The notes under the pieces are model-generated. The model had not been told where the DNA came from. It searched no databases and saw only the letters and a program-made list of their open reading frames with translations. Below are positions 23,348 through 36,236 of a DNA stretch of 64,000 nucleotides, in pieces; within the stretch, counting starts at the first letter, position 1; every line of letters starts with the position of its first letter. Made by a program: the position numbers and the translations under genes. The stretch is from Primulina eburnea (lineage: Eukaryota > Streptophyta > Magnoliopsida > Lamiales > Gesneriaceae). The DNA lies in contig NC_133103.1 of NCBI RefSeq assembly GCF_022965805.1, forward strand, positions 44,809,610 through 44,873,609, given 5' to 3'.

Positions 23348-24914
23348 TATAAAGAGTTTGATGACTAAGGTCTAATATAAATCTAATATATTGAGAATCT
23401 AAAAAGATTCAAGACTAAGATATAATATATATAGATAATCTAACGAGATACATGACTAAAATATAATATATTGAGAATCTAAAAAAATTATGAGTATTAA
23501 GATCTGATATGAGATTTAATATCTATAAATATTCTTGAAAGATATAGATCCAATGTCAAAGTGTATCCATATTAATAAAAAAAAATTTGATCAAAATATG
23601 CAAGATCTGTTAATACTCATAAAAAATATCAATATAAGATCCAAGATTTAGTAATATTCTTGAAAATATTGATTTAATATCTGATATCAATACTTTGAAG
23701 AAACATGATATATTATTTATCACTGTTTTATGATGGATAGTGAATTGATGTTCAATGATGAACTGTATAAGCTATTAAATAAAAATTATTAATGCACGAC
23801 AATGAGAGTGTAAAGTCATAAAATGAAAAAGAAAATAAATGTTAAATCTAATGAATTGACATCATCGTTTATATTGAAAAACGACCATGAAAGTAGCATA
23901 TGCACAACGATAGTAGTTGGTTGATTTATGATGATTTTGAGTCATTTTATTTATTTAATTATTAAAATAATATTTTATTTTGGTTTATTTCTCGTCTTTA
24001 TGGTTTACTTCTTTATATGCCTTGATTTTTTATAATGAATATGTATATTAAACTAAATGTTCAGAAATTATGATATGTGTTTTGTATTGATTCACCTACA
24101 TTTTTTTTTGAAAACGTAAAATAATATATAACATTTGTAAATCTACTCTATTAGTCAATAAATGACATGACATATTGCATTAATTGATTATGAACTTTGG
24201 TAATAATTTTTCCGATTTGGATTTTTTTTTTTAATTTAAGGACATATTGAATTGTTAGAGTTTTATTTCTCAAATTTTTATATTTCAAAAGAATTATTGA
24301 ACAACACAAGTAAAATCATATAAGACAAGTAAGATGATGAAAATAAAGTAAAACAAGATATTTTTTTTTATAGATCTTCGGAGATTTACAACTTTTATAA
24401 CATCCCTTCTTCCACCTAAAAAGGATCCCAATAAAAGATTTGATCAGTACAATCTTTTGTATAAATCCACTTCAGCTCAGTTCACCAACCCCAATGAGCT
24501 GAGACTCCTAGGAACTTTTTCTTAACTCAATATGTTCAGAAACAAACTTTTCACAGTTATAAAAATTCTCATAATACAATAAAGCTCGTGTGTACAAATG
24601 ACAAGTGAGAACAAAGTGTGCACAAAATGATCCTTACTCGATCTGATAAAAACTTTGTGCGTGTACAAATCAGCTTATGATAAATCTGTTTGAGAGATTG
24701 CCGAGTAGTTTGAGAATGCTTGATGAAGAGCTATATAACAACAATCTTCTTCAATTCTGATGTATCTTTTTTTATAGGTGTTGTTCCCAACGTTATTAAC
24801 AGAGACGGTACACATAGATGCACAAGGTAGTCGACAATTATGCAGAGAATGTCACATGTCCTTGTAGTGTTTTCGTTAATAAAACATAAAATAAATAAAC
24901 TTTTATCTTCTATT
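23348..24914. other. AT-rich DNA upstream of a host-like pseudogene, no gene seen
   Basis: Repetitive motifs GAGAATCTAAAAAGATT and TAATATATTGAGAATCTAA recur between 23385 and 23490. From about 24360 the sequence is less AT-rich and may be the 3' flank of the pseudogene that ends at 24915 on the minus strand. No domain is recognisable. Confidence 0.35.
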
Positions 24915-25758
24915 CTATCTCTTGCTGAAAGATTGATGAGAAATGTGGCTTAGTCTGTATCCTTCTATGCTGCAACTTTGACCACCACCATAATTTCCAT
25001 GACCACCAACATGTGGTTTCTTGTGTTGAAACGAGGAAGAGGACTTAGATTTTTCTGAATCTTTGGGCGGCTTGTGGCTGGGCTGTATCCCCATATGCTG
25101 CTACTATGACCACCACCATGTGTTTTCTTGTGATGAGACGAGGATGATGACTTAGATTTTTCTGAATCTTTGGTTGGATTTTCCCCCTTTTTTACATCAC
25201 CATTCCCTTCCTGAAGATAGTTGACAAGTTCAGAAATTGCTTGCCTAGAGACTCAATATGTTCTGTTAGCTTAGTCTCTCGCTTATCAATTGTACAAATA
25301 ACGTCAGCATTTGATTTGCGATACCATCCCTTGAGCTCGGATAGTTGGCTTGAATGCATATTTACCACTCGAAGGACTTCAGAGATTTGAGCATTGAAAT
25401 TAGTCTTGAACAACTCTATGTCCTGTGATGAGGCCATCTGATCTGTTCGAAGACCAGAAATTTCATTCTGCATATTTGATAGAGACTGATGAATTATGTT
25501 CATGTCACCGAGAATAGGATAATATACTGAGTCATGTTCATGTTCTATTTCTCGATATCTAGCTGGTGAAAGAACTGGAGAGGTTGGAGGCAACTCGATT
25601 TCCAGCAAAGTCTGTTCTGAACCAAGCTGTAGATCAATTTGAGGTTAGGGGTCATCAGAGATCTCTGCAGTTGAAGGTTCCTTAATTTGGAAAGTTTGGA
25701 TGTTCTACTTCTTCAGCTGGTAGTTTTTGAGGAGTCAGAAATGGTTGAGCTTGGAGTA
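24915..25758 (-). pseudogene. 3' half of a host-like coding sequence of unknown function, split by element alpha
   Basis: Decayed coding sequence, continuing from 59281-58711 once the 33-kb alpha stack is removed. The best block (25608-25192) encodes a helical, Gln/Ser/Leu-rich segment likely to form a coiled coil (SLSNMQNEISGLRTDQM ... SSQLSELKGWYRK ... REDT-like RETKLTEHIES). A frame change near 25195 leads to a Ser/Lys/His/Gly-rich tail with the module KDSEKSKSSSS-HHKK twice, ending at a stop at 24915. Upstream, stops and a frameshift interrupt the 25610-25758 part. I recall similar repeated hypothetical proteins in Gesneriaceae genomes but cannot name a function. Confidence 0.5.
24956..25188 (-). 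repeat. Imperfect ~112-bp tandem repeat in the pseudogene tail
   Basis: Two units share ACTTAGATTTTTCTGAATCTTTGG and the run of GACCACCACCAT codons (Gly/His-rich when read on the minus strand). They encode the two KSKSSSS-containing modules of the pseudogene C-terminus. Confidence 0.75.
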
Positions 25759-26169
25759 TGAAGCACCCAACTCCCATGACAATTACATTTAAAGAAATGA
25801 TATTCGCGGAAGCATTTCATTGAAAAGGGAAAAACTAAATACTATTGACATAAAATGATTTTCGAGCTTTTAACATAACAATTCACAAAATATCAATCAC
25901 CATGTATTCATTAGTTACCACCAAAGTAAAATTCATTTGATACTAAATACATGATATTAAAAATTCTCAATGTTCATTACCAAAAAATAAGTGTGACATG
26001 ACAAAATTTTTCCCCTTTATCTTCCATATGACTCCTTCCACCTGGACAATCTATTTCATTCTTTCTTGTCACCTGCATCACATGACATTAACAAGAATGA
26101 GATGAAACTCAGTAAGTAGAAAGCTATACATAACAAGTACATATATATAGGCTTGGCTTGAAACATGGC
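25759..26169 (-). repeat. Alpha 3' LTR, distal part (left of nested insertion)
   Basis: Begins TGAAGCACCCAACTCCCATG on the plus strand, the counterpart of TGAAACAACCCACTCCCATG at 57072. It breaks off after ATGGC (26165-26169), which is repeated at 36237-36241 where the LTR resumes. Confidence 0.9.
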
Positions 26170-26730
26170 TGTGACGTCCCGAAAATTTAAGATCCACCTA
26201 AACCACATGTATACAAGTTATTAAATTCCTTATGTAAAGTATTAAATGGTTTTAATGCATGGTTATTTCATTAATTTGGGTTTTAATTCATGATTTATGA
26301 ATTTGCATTATTTTAAAGTGTTATACGTTTAGTTGATCCACGTTAAAACGTTTTCCTTGAGTTTTATGTTTCAGGCGATTATTCGAGGCGGAATCGAAGA
26401 AATGAGACCCGCGACGATTTAGGCGATTTTAAAATTGGGTATTTTATTTCAAGTCAAGAAAATTAGTATTTTAAATGATTTACGAAATTTTGAGCATTTT
26501 AAATCCTAATTTAATAAAAGATTAATTTAATTTATTAGGTGATTTTAATATTTTAAGCTTTTCAAAAATACTAATTTGATTAGTTGGGGATTTTAAACTT
26601 TGAAAATTTGACACTTGTGCATTTTATTTTAAATTAGGGGTGCTACTAAATTAGTGGGAGATTAGTATTTTATTTAGCATGTTAATTAGTTATTAGTATT
26701 TTTATTAACCTAATTAAGTCCTAATTAACT

Positions 26731-26942
26731 CCCCTAATTAACTCGTAATTAACTCCCCTAATTAAATCCTAATCAACACACACATCTACACGTTTCTACA
26801 ACCCCCCCCCCCCCCCCCACACGCACACTTTGCATTCTCTCCCCTAATTAACTCGTAATTAACTCCCCTAATTAAATCCTAATCAACACACACATCTACA
26901 CGTTTCTACAACCCCCCCCCACACGCACACTTTGCATTCTCT
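26731..26942. repeat. 110-bp tandem duplication with variable poly-C tract
   Basis: Two copies of a unit starting CCCCTAATTAACTCG and ending CACTTTGCATTCTCT. The internal C run is 17 long in the first copy (26802-26818) and 9 in the second (26912-26920). Nearly identical apart from that run, so the duplication is recent. Confidence 0.9.
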
Positions 26943-28082
26943 TTTCTTTTGAAAAGAACTAGGGTTCTTAGAGTGCTCCAGCAGCCACCCTTTCCCCTTC
27001 GATTTTCTTCAGTAGACTCACATTCAATTATAGCAAGAAATGTGCCACAAGTCGTTACGGATCGATTCTCGCATATCCTCGCTTCGTTATTCGTCGTTTC
27101 GTGATTATAATCATCAAGGCATGTATATTATTTCCCTTTTCGCATCGATCTTGTCATAGTAATTATTTTGATTGTAGTGTATGGAAAACATGTGTATGTT
27201 ATGCAAAATTTTGAGAAAAAAAAAGGGTGGATCTCTTTTGAAACTATTTTTGGATCTCAAACACGAATTTGCTGTCATTTTAAATACTACGACTTTTTGG
27301 TCGATTTTCTGGAAAAACTTTCAACATATAAAACGCAGTACTTTATACCTTCGATTTGACAGTAAATTCGTAATTTTTGGATAAGAAATGAGTGAGTTAT
27401 TCTTTGTTTTCGTGGGACTGCTCAAACTGAACTTTTTTGAAAATGCGATGTGTTCTTGAAGTTTTGTTGCAGGCTTCTTGGGATCTCCTGAATAATTGCT
27501 GCTGTTGTTAGGGCAGCATGTCTAGAATGTTCCAACGAAGCCCTCAACGTTTTTAAGCATGTTCGACGTGCAAAAGAAAATATTTATGTTTTTGAGGTAT
27601 GCTAAATGTCTTGTGTCCAATTATTAACAGGTTTGGAAGCCGGGGAACGTGTCCTGGGACCTCTCCAACTATGAACGAGTTTGGAAGTCGGTGGACCACC
27701 CCGGTAAAGCATGATTTGGTTTAGATCAGGATTGAAAAGCGGTAAAGCATGACCAGGGACCAATTCACCCGGTAAAGCATGATCGGGGATCTCATGTATG
27801 TGGCAGGTGAATTTTTCCTGTCAGTCCAGTACTGTGGCTTAGTCTGATAAGACACATTTATGTATGAGTCACTTGCTTTGAAACATATCTCTACGCAAAA
27901 TGATGTTATGTATGCTCAAGTATGTATGATGCAAGTATATTTAAGAAAAATTTTATGATGATGGCACGTCTACGTTTATGCTACTACGTTAAACTTTCAA
28001 GTATGTTAATGCTATTACGTTCAAATTTCAAGTATGTAAGCCATACTTTAAATATGCATGTGGTTTTATTATGTAGTACTTG

Positions 28083-29823
28083 TGTGGAGCCCTTAGCTCC
28101 TAATCGTTATTACAATGCAATCTGATTAGGGTTAATTAAAAACAGCGGAAAACGAGTTTAAAATTTTCTTTACAATGAGCCCAAAATATCTATTCGATAA
28201 TTTGAATACTAAAAATAGTATTTAATTTCATATCATAAAACACGCCCACACATAATCAAAACCAATAACATATAAACATCTCATTGCCTCGGAACATGCC
28301 TCGGTATATAAATACATATACATATACTGGGAACAAAACATAACCTCAACCCAAACTGTGATTCCCTCCAGAAGTACCCTCTCCGGTCTCCTGATATCCT
28401 GGAGTACCTGCCATTGTCCACACACAAAGACAACAACAGCCCCCTTGGGGGTGAGCAAAGCTCCGTATGGAACAACCAATCATATATACCACATATATCT
28501 AAACAATGATATATGATATGCAATGCATGTATGTCGTGGAGGTATCAGGTCAAATGCCCATCCACTGAGCACATGTCAGAATCAAATGAATTGCTATCAA
28601 ATCAATGCTCGAGCTGGCACACCGGCCTCAATAAGGGATACTCGTATGATAGCTTCGACAAAGCGCCATCAAATCCCAAATCTCATATCCAATCATCGGG
28701 GCAACAAATGTCTATGCTTTACGGGTCATATAATACCAGCATAGCAATTGTGTTCACAAACCCCAGAATCCAATCAAATCATATCAGGGTATCCAAGGAT
28801 CATAGCTCAACGTGCATGTCATGTATCGATGTATGCATCAAATGATGTGTGTTCACAAAACATTTATTTTATACATCGATGTCTCAATGTCATGTATGCC
28901 ACATCAATCAACAAATAATATAGACACATATTATCGTTCCAATCAATCAAACCAATCAAACATATATCATATAATACAGATACCTGTCGTATGTTACCCG
29001 GTCGCAACATACCTCAATTCTTCGTTGCAGTCGATGTAGCTTGAAGATATCAGTACAATAATCTATCTACATCAATAACATATTCATTTCAATCAATAAC
29101 AACTGACAAACAATTCTTCAATCTCAATCCAATTATTAATATTCCCTAATTATAATAAATTGAGAATAATTCAAAATAGCATCACTATAATCATCTCTTC
29201 TTCGTTAAAATCATTTACTATTCAACAATCTTCAGTTTCTGTATGATTTAACAATTTATCGGATTTATTCCAAAAATCGATGATTTTAAACATCACAAAA
29301 AATATATAATTTATACTTCAAATCGAAGACCTCGTTTCAACGATCCCAGATCTGAAGTCGGTTCGTCGATTGGATAAACCGATAAGTCACAAAACCGAAA
29401 AGAAAAATCGAAAATATTCTTTCTCTCTTTTCTTCTCTCTTTCTCTCTTCTATAACTTTCTGAAAATTACGTTGATAACTTTCAATTTATCTTTTTTTTT
29501 TCTATTTTTATAATATTATATTAATATAATATAATATATTTAACATTTTAACATCGATATATCCTTTTCGACCAGTCAAACGATCAAATTTTCCAAAACT
29601 CAAAACATGAAACTTCTATATCTTTGAGTTTTCTACGTTATATCTAAATTTCAAATCATTTGGACTTCATATGAAAAAGATATGTCATGAATTACTATTT
29701 TACCCTTAAAATTAATTCATTATTTTTTAACTTATTTAAGAAAATACCATCAAAATAAATTGAATATTTTTCAATTTATTTACCAAAAAGCCATCAAAGC
29801 TATTTTATTTTCGGGGTCTCACA
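28083..29823 (-). repeat. Beta 3' LTR
   Basis: 1,741 bp, TGTGGAGCCCTTAGCTCC to GGGGTCTCACA on the plus strand. Internal ORFs on both strands recur in the 5' LTR simply because the LTRs are copies. The adjoining TTTCTCCCCAA (29824-29834) is the polypurine tract read on the other strand. Confidence 0.95.
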
Positions 29824-29902
29824 TTTCTCCCCAACTTAAAAGATTTCGTCCTCGAAATCTCAAACATTTCTACATACATAACATTGGGAAACATATAATA
29901 TG

Positions 29903-31041
29903 TCACAAGTTATAGTACATATCAAAACTAAAATCAGTAAATGAATCATTATACATTGAATACAATGGAACTGGTGGAATAGAATCAAATAAATGCGGAT
30001 ATGCATCTCGCATTTTGCTTTCCAACTCCCACGTTGACTCCTCCACACCATGCCTTGTCCATTGTACTCGAACTAAAGAAATCGATTTGTTACGCAATAT
30101 CTTCTCCTTTCGATCCATAATGCGAAAAGGTTGTTCGACATAAGAAAGTGAAGGATCAAGTTCAACCTCATCAAGTGTAAGTACATGTGATGGATCTGGC
30201 TCATATTTCCTTAACATAGAAACATGAAACACATCGTGAATGGCAGATAGAGCTGGTGGTAATGCCAATCGATATGCAAGATCCCCAACTCGATCAAGGA
30301 TCTCGTATGGACCAACATATCGAGGAGATAATTTCCCTCGCATGCCAAATCGAACAGTGCTTCTAAAGGGAGATATTTTCAAAAACACTTTGTCACCTTT
30401 CTGGAATTCTAAGGATCGTCTTTTTTTTTTGTTCGCATAACTCGTTTGATGATCCTGATCAGCTTTCATCCGCTGTCGAATCAACTGAACCTTATCGTTC
30501 ATTTCCTGTATCATTTCAGGTCCAGTCAATTGTCTCTCACCAATTTCATCCCAGAATAACGGTGATCTATATCGTCTCCCGTATAAGGTTTCAAAAGGTG
30601 CCATACCAATACTTGTTTGAAAGCTATTATTATAAGAAAATTCAACCAATGGTAAGGCATCTTGCCATCCCATTCTGAAGTCCATCACAATCGCACGCAA
30701 CATATCTTCTAACGTTTGAATCGTACGCTCGGTCTGGCCATCAGTTTGAGGATGATAAGCAGTACTCATAGCCAAACGCGTACCCATCGCTTCTTGAAAA
30801 CTACCCCAGAATTTAGAAGCAAACCTGGGATCACGATCTGATACAATTGAGACTGGCACACCATGCAGTCTCACAACATTCTCAATGTATAAACGGGCCA
30901 TTCTCTTATAAGGATAAGTCCGTTCATACGGAATAAAATGCGCAGATTTCGAAAGCCGATCAATAATGACCCAAATAGCATCACAGCCCTTGGGCGAACG
31001 AGGTAAATGAGTCACAAAATCCATAGCAATATGTTCCCAAT
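29903..31041 (-). pseudogene. Beta integrase core and chromodomain
   Basis: Integrase inserts the cDNA into the genome, and the chromodomain guides it to modified histones. The open block shows [13 protein letters not shown] (first catalytic Asp), IVSDRDPRFAS (second Asp) and HPQTDGQTERTIQ (catalytic Glu), then the GKLSPRYVGPYEI and HDVFHVSMLRKY blocks, and a C-terminal chromodomain with VRVQWTRHGVEESTWELE. It ends at a stop at 29903. The core motifs are intact, but a frameshift around 31040-31060 separates it from the HHCC finger. It is continued upstream by the 31012-33387 frame. Confidence 0.9.
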
Positions 31042-33387
31042 TCCATTCAGGATTTCGAAACTATGGAGTAATCCTCCCGGTTTCATTCTCTCGACTTTCA
31101 CTTGCTGGCAGACAAGACATTTAGAAATAAACTCAGCAATGTCATTCTTCATACGTTTCCACCAGAATTGAGGTCTCAATGTCAAATACATCTTCCGAAC
31201 TCCAGGGTGAATACTGTATTTGCTACAATGTGCTTCTCGAAGAAGGGCAGATTTCAAATCAGAATCATTAGGAACTACCAGCCGACCATTAAGTCGTAAA
31301 GAACCATCAAAAGAAATCTGAAATCCAGACTGATGTCCTGCAGATACAAGTTCTTTCGACTTTTGGATCTGAGCATCGCTTCGTTGGGCGTTTCGTATTT
31401 TCGATATCAAATTCGGCTCAATTTGCAATGCTGAGACAGTGACAGAATTCCAATTCGAGTGAAAAGTCCAACCAGAAGTACATATATCCTCGTATACTTT
31501 GGCGACATTGACAGAAGCTAACACAGAATCATGAACTTTATGGCTCAGGGCATCCGCAGTAATAATCACCGATCCAGGGTGATATTGAATCTCACAATCA
31601 AAATCCTTCAGGAGATCCATCCACCTGCGTTGCCTCATATTCAAATCAGATTGAGAAAAGAGATATTTCAGGCTCTTATGGTCCGAATAGATAACAAACT
31701 TTTCTCCATACAAGCAATGGCGCCAAATCTTCAAAGAAAACACAATGGCGGCCAATTCAAGATCATGAACAGGATACCGTGTTTCATGAGATTTCAATTG
31801 ACGAGACGCATAAGCAATCACTTTGCCATGTTGCATCAGAACACATCCCAAACCTTTACCAGACGCATCTGTACAAACCATAAATCCTCCGGTACCTTAG
31901 GGAATAGTAAGCACAGGTGCTGTGGTCAATCTCGTCTTCAATTCAAGAAAACTAGCTTCACATTCATCTGACCAAATGAATCGCTGATTCTTCTGTGTTA
32001 GTTGAGTAATAAGTTTAGCTATTTTCGAAAATTCTTCAATAAAACGACGATAATAACCAGCTAAACCCATGAAGCTACGAATCTCAGGAACATTCGTAGG
32101 TCTCGGCCAATTCAGTACAGCTTCGACCTTCGTAGGATCAACAGATATGCCATGTCTCGAAATGACGTGGCCCAAAAATATCACTTTGTCCATCCAGAAT
32201 TCACATTTGGACAATTTAGCATATAAATGACTAGTACGAAGAGTTTGAAGTACCACTCTCAAATGTTCAACATGCTTCTTTTTCGATTTCGAATATACAA
32301 GAATATCATCAATAAAGACGATAACGAATCGGTCAAGATAATCTCAAAAGACACGATTCATTAAATCCATAGAAATAGCAGGAGCATTTGTGAGACCAAA
32401 AGACATAACCAAGAATTCATAGTGGCCATACCTCGTACGAAAAGCAGTTTTGGGCACATCTTCGTCTTGAACTCGTACTTGATGATATCCATATCGAAGA
32501 TCAATCTTCGAGTAAACAGAAGTACCCTGAAGCTGATCAAATAAGTCATCAATACGAGGAAGTGGGTGCTTATTTTTCACAGTAGCCCGATTCAATTGCC
32601 TATAATCGATACACATTCGCATAGTACCATCTTTCTTTCGAACAAATAAGACTGGAGCTCCCCAAGGTGATACACTTGGTTGAATATATCCCTTATCGAG
32701 AAGATCCTGTAATTGTTCTTTCAATTCTTTCAATTCCAATGGTGCCATGCGATAAGGAGCTTTAGAAGTAGGCGCAGACCCCGGCATAAGATCAATACTA
32801 AATTCAACTTCTCGATGAGGAGGAAAATCAGGAATCTCATCGGGAAATACATCCGGGAACTCCTTCGCAACAGGAATATCAGATAAAGAAGGCTCCTTCT
32901 TAGAGACATAAATAGCCTAGATAAGATAACCCTCATCCCTGCCAATAAAAAATCGAGACATTTCCAAAGAAGATACCAATGGAATTTTGGCTTGGGAACC
33001 CTTGCCATAAAAATTCCCCTTGGGTCCATCAATAGGCCGAAATCGAACCACTCCATGAAAATAATCGACAGTAGCTCGATTTGTTGTCAAGATATCCATG
33101 CCAACAATAAAATCAAAGTCGTGCATTGGAAGGACAATCAAATTCAGAAATACCACATTATCCTCATATATCAATACACAATTCTGCACAACTTGCTCAG
33201 ACAGAATAATCTTTCCTGCTTCTGAGTCGCAGGGCAGGCTGCTGAGCTGACACTTGTGGTGGAGGAGTATACTGTGGACCTCCTCGCCTGAGTCCAGCCT
33301 CGGCTGCCTTAGCTCGTTCAACTGCCTCTGCGTAGCTGGTAGGAAACCCAGAAACAAAATAAGTATATATAGCACGATGCAATCCAT
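31012..33387 (-). pseudogene. Beta protease remnant, reverse transcriptase, RNase H and integrase zinc finger
   Basis: One continuous frame broken by three nonsense codons: TAG at 32917-32919, TGA at 32344-32346 and TAA at 31897-31899. It opens with the tail of the aspartic protease (FIVGMDILTTNRATVDY), but the DTG active site is gone. RT shows [30 protein letters not shown], the metal-binding [10 protein letters not shown], and [10 protein letters not shown]. RNase H shows [11 protein letters not shown] and [16 protein letters not shown] with IYSDHKSL. The HHCC finger shows [13 protein letters not shown] and CLVCQQ. After the finger the frame shifts into the integrase core. Not functional without readthrough and repair. 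Confidence 0.9.
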
Positions 33388-33880
33388 TCACAAACCATTT
33401 AAATTTTTCCTTCGCATTCCCAGATACGTGAGGTGCATACTTCAACAAAGTAGAAAACTTCGAAGCATATTCTGTAACAGTCATCGTTCCCTGTTGCAGA
33501 CTATTGAATTCATTCTCTTGGGCAATATAATAAGAAGGAGGGGAATACTGCTCCAAAAATTGGGCTTTGAAGACATCTCACGTGACTTCAATCCCGGCCT
33601 CTTTCAGTCCAATCTCAGCGGCTTCCCACTAAGATTTTGCTCGGTCTTTCAACTGATAGAGAGCAAGTTTCAGCCTCCGAGCCTTGGAATACTCAACAAT
33701 ATTAAACAAGTGCTCGATATCCTTTAACCAGTCTTCAGCTCTTTCAGCACTCTCGGTGCCAAAGAACCTCGGTGGTTTCAGATCCTGGAATCAAGCCATT
33801 ACCACATCCATGGACAACCCTTCAAATTGTCCAACTATTCTCTCAGTACTGCTACTCGCAGTTTCATTTGTGTGATCCAT
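33197..33880 (-). pseudogene. Beta gag, truncated
   Basis: Nucleocapsid/capsid polyprotein start. The ATG at 33880 opens an Asn/Thr/Ser-rich N-terminus, followed within 30 codons by a TGA at 33791-33793. In-frame sequence then gives FFGTESAERAEDWLKDIEHLF, and the block 33556-33197 gives MTVTEYASKFSTLLKYAPHV and the FVNGLHRAI segment typical of Retrotrans_gag. Two further stops lie around 33570 and 33630. The C-terminal CCHC knuckle is missing: the gag frame runs out at about 33230 where it is fused to protease sequence by a deletion. Confidence 0.85.
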
Positions 33881-34074
33881 CAACAAATCAAAAGATGAAT
33901 ATCACAATTTCATATCAATTCATAATATCATCATCTCATAGCATCAATCTTATCAGATACTTACTCAAATCAACTCACATAAGAGCAAGTAATACAAATA
34001 AGTCAAACACATACGCACAATTCATTTGTGACTATTCAAATGTACACAAAACTCAATCGAGCATTCCCAGCTAT

Positions 34075-34086
34075 GCTCTGATACCA
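34075..34086 (-). other. Beta primer-binding site (initiator Met tRNA)
   Basis: TGGTATCAGAGC on the minus strand, complementary to the 3' end of plant initiator tRNA-Met, five bases inside the 5' LTR. Confidence 0.95.
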
Positions 34087-34091
34087 CTCTG

Positions 34092-35863
34092 TGTGGGGCC
34101 CTTAGCTCCTAATCGTTATTACAATGTAATCTGATTAGAGTTAATTAATCGCAGCGGAAAACGAGTTTAAAATTTTCTTTACAATGTGCCCAAAATATCT
34201 CTTCGATAATTTGAATACTAAAAATAGTATTTAATTTCATATCATAAAATACGCCCACACATAATCAAAACCAATAACATATAAACATATCATTTCCTGG
34301 GAACATGCCCCGGTATATACATACATATACATATACTGGGAACAAAACATAACCTCAACCCAAACTGTGACTCCCTCCAGAAGTACCCTCTCCGGTCTCC
34401 TGATATCCTGGAGTACCTGCCATTGTCCACACACAAAGACAACAACAGCCCCCTTGGGGGTGAGCAAAGCTCCGTATGGAACAACCAATCATATATACCA
34501 CAGATATCTAAACAATGATATATGGTATGCAATGCATGCATGTCGTGGAGGTATCAGGTCAAATGCCCATCCACTGAGCACATGTCAGAATCAAACGTAT
34601 CGCTATCAAATCAATGCTCGAGCTGGCACATCGGCCTCAATAAGAGATACTCGTATGATAGCGTCGACAAAGCACCATCAAATCCCAAATCTCATATCCA
34701 ATCATCGGGGCAACAAATGTCTATGCTTTACGGGTCATATAATACCAGCATAACAATTGTGTTCACAAACCCCAGAATCCAATCAAATCATATCAAGGTA
34801 TCCAAGGATCATAGCTCAACGTGCATGTCATGTATCGATGTATGCATCAAATGATGTGTGTTAACAAAACATTTATTTTATATATGGATATCTCAATCTC
34901 AATGTCATGTATGCCACATCAATCAACAAATAAGGCATATAGACACATAATCTCGTTCCAATCAATCAAACCAATCAAACATATATCATATAATACAGAT
35001 ACCTGTCGTATGTTACCCGGTCGCAACATACCTCTATTCTTCGTTGCAGTCGATGCAGCTTGAAGATATCAGTACAATAATCTATCTACATCAATAACAT
35101 ATTTATTTCAATCAATAACAACTGACAAACAATTCTTCAATCTCAATCCAATTATTAATATTCCCTAATTATAATAAATTGAGAATAATTCAAAATAACA
35201 TCACTATAATCATCTCTTCTTCGTTAAAATCATACACTATTCAACAATATTCAGTTTTTGTATGATTTAACAATATATCGGATTTATTCCAAAAATCGAT
35301 GATTTTTAAACATCACCAAAAATATAAAATTTATACCTCAAATCGAAGACTTCGTGTCAACGATCCCAGATCTGAAGTCGGTTCGTCGATTGGATAAACC
35401 GATAAGTCACAAAACCGAAAAGAAAAATCGAAAAATCTTTTTTCTCTCTTTTCTTTTCTCTTTCTCTCTTCTGTAACTTTCTGAAAGTTACGTTGATAAC
35501 TTTCAATTTATCTTTTTTTTATATATTTTTTAATATTATATTATATTATATTATTATATTAATATAATATAATATATTTAACATTTTAACATCGATATAT
35601 CTTTTTCGACCAGTCAAACGCGATTAAATTTTCCAAAACTCAAAACATGAAACTTCTATATCTTTGAGTTTTCTACTTTATATCTAAATTTCAAATCATT
35701 TGGACTTCATATGAAAAAGATATGTCATGAATTACTATTTTGCCCTTAAAATTAATTCATTAATTTTCAACTTATTTACGAAAATGCCATCAAAATAAAT
35801 TGAATATTTTTCAACTTATTTACCAAAATGCTATCAAAGCTATTTTATTTTTGGGGTCTCACA
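34092..35863 (-). repeat. Beta 5' LTR
   Basis: 1,772 bp, TGTGGGGCCCTTAGCTCC to GGGGTCTCACA. Differs from the 3' LTR by scattered substitutions and by small AT-run indels near 35530-35570. Confidence 0.95.
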
Positions 35864-36236
35864 ACTTGCTTTCTCCAGTTTATACATTTTGAGTCTTTAG
35901 ACTCACTAGACTTGATCGATGCAGGTGAGGATGACTTTGAGGAGACGAGGGGTGGGGACCAATGAGCTGACTTAGACTGCGCAGGAGGCTAAACCCGAGG
36001 ACCGGCCATGTTTTAAGATTTTATGCATGACAATTTTAATACTCTGATTTCACGTTATGATTTACGATGTATAAACAAGTGTTTTTCTTAGGCAAACCTT
36101 ATTTTTGATCTCCTTTATTGCAAATATTTTGGATGAATATTTATTGATGATTGAAATTTTAAAGTCTACTTTGTATTTAATAAAATTTTAATTTTTCCGT
36201 AAATTTTAAAGTAGTTTAAAAGTACGGTACATTACA

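Larger units (their letters stand above)
28083..35863 (-). mobile_element. Element beta: Ty3/gypsy chromovirus, defective
   Basis: 7,781-bp element with two LTRs, perfect 5-bp target duplication ACTTG (28078-28082 and 35864-35868), a primer-binding site at 34075-34086 and a polypurine tract at about 29824-29834. Inserted into the zeta solo LTR. gag and pol are on the minus strand, with stops, one frameshift, and a deletion that removes the CCHC knuckle and the protease active site. The two LTRs are very similar by eye, so the element is comparatively young. Confidence 0.95.
26170..36236 (+). mobile_element. Solo LTR, zeta family, interrupted by element beta
   Basis: LTR from TGTGACGTCCCGAAAATTT to GGTACATTACA with perfect 5-bp target duplication ATGGC (26165-26169 and 36237-36241). 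Its own sequence is 1,913 bp (26170-28082) plus 368 bp (35869-36236), about 2.28 kb. Matches the minus-strand zeta LTR at 17346-22409 at both ends. No gag or pol of its own remains. A 110-bp tandem repeat with a poly-C run lies in its first part. Confidence 0.85.

Noticed and set aside
28228..28523. Overlapping minus ORFs in the beta LTR, repeated at 34237-34541
   Set aside because: They recur because both LTRs are copies of each other; no domain, and frames overlap, so no conserved LTR gene is implied.
32730..33056. 108-codon minus ORF overlapping beta pol
   Set aside because: Leu/Phe-rich shadow of the protease-RT linker in another frame.
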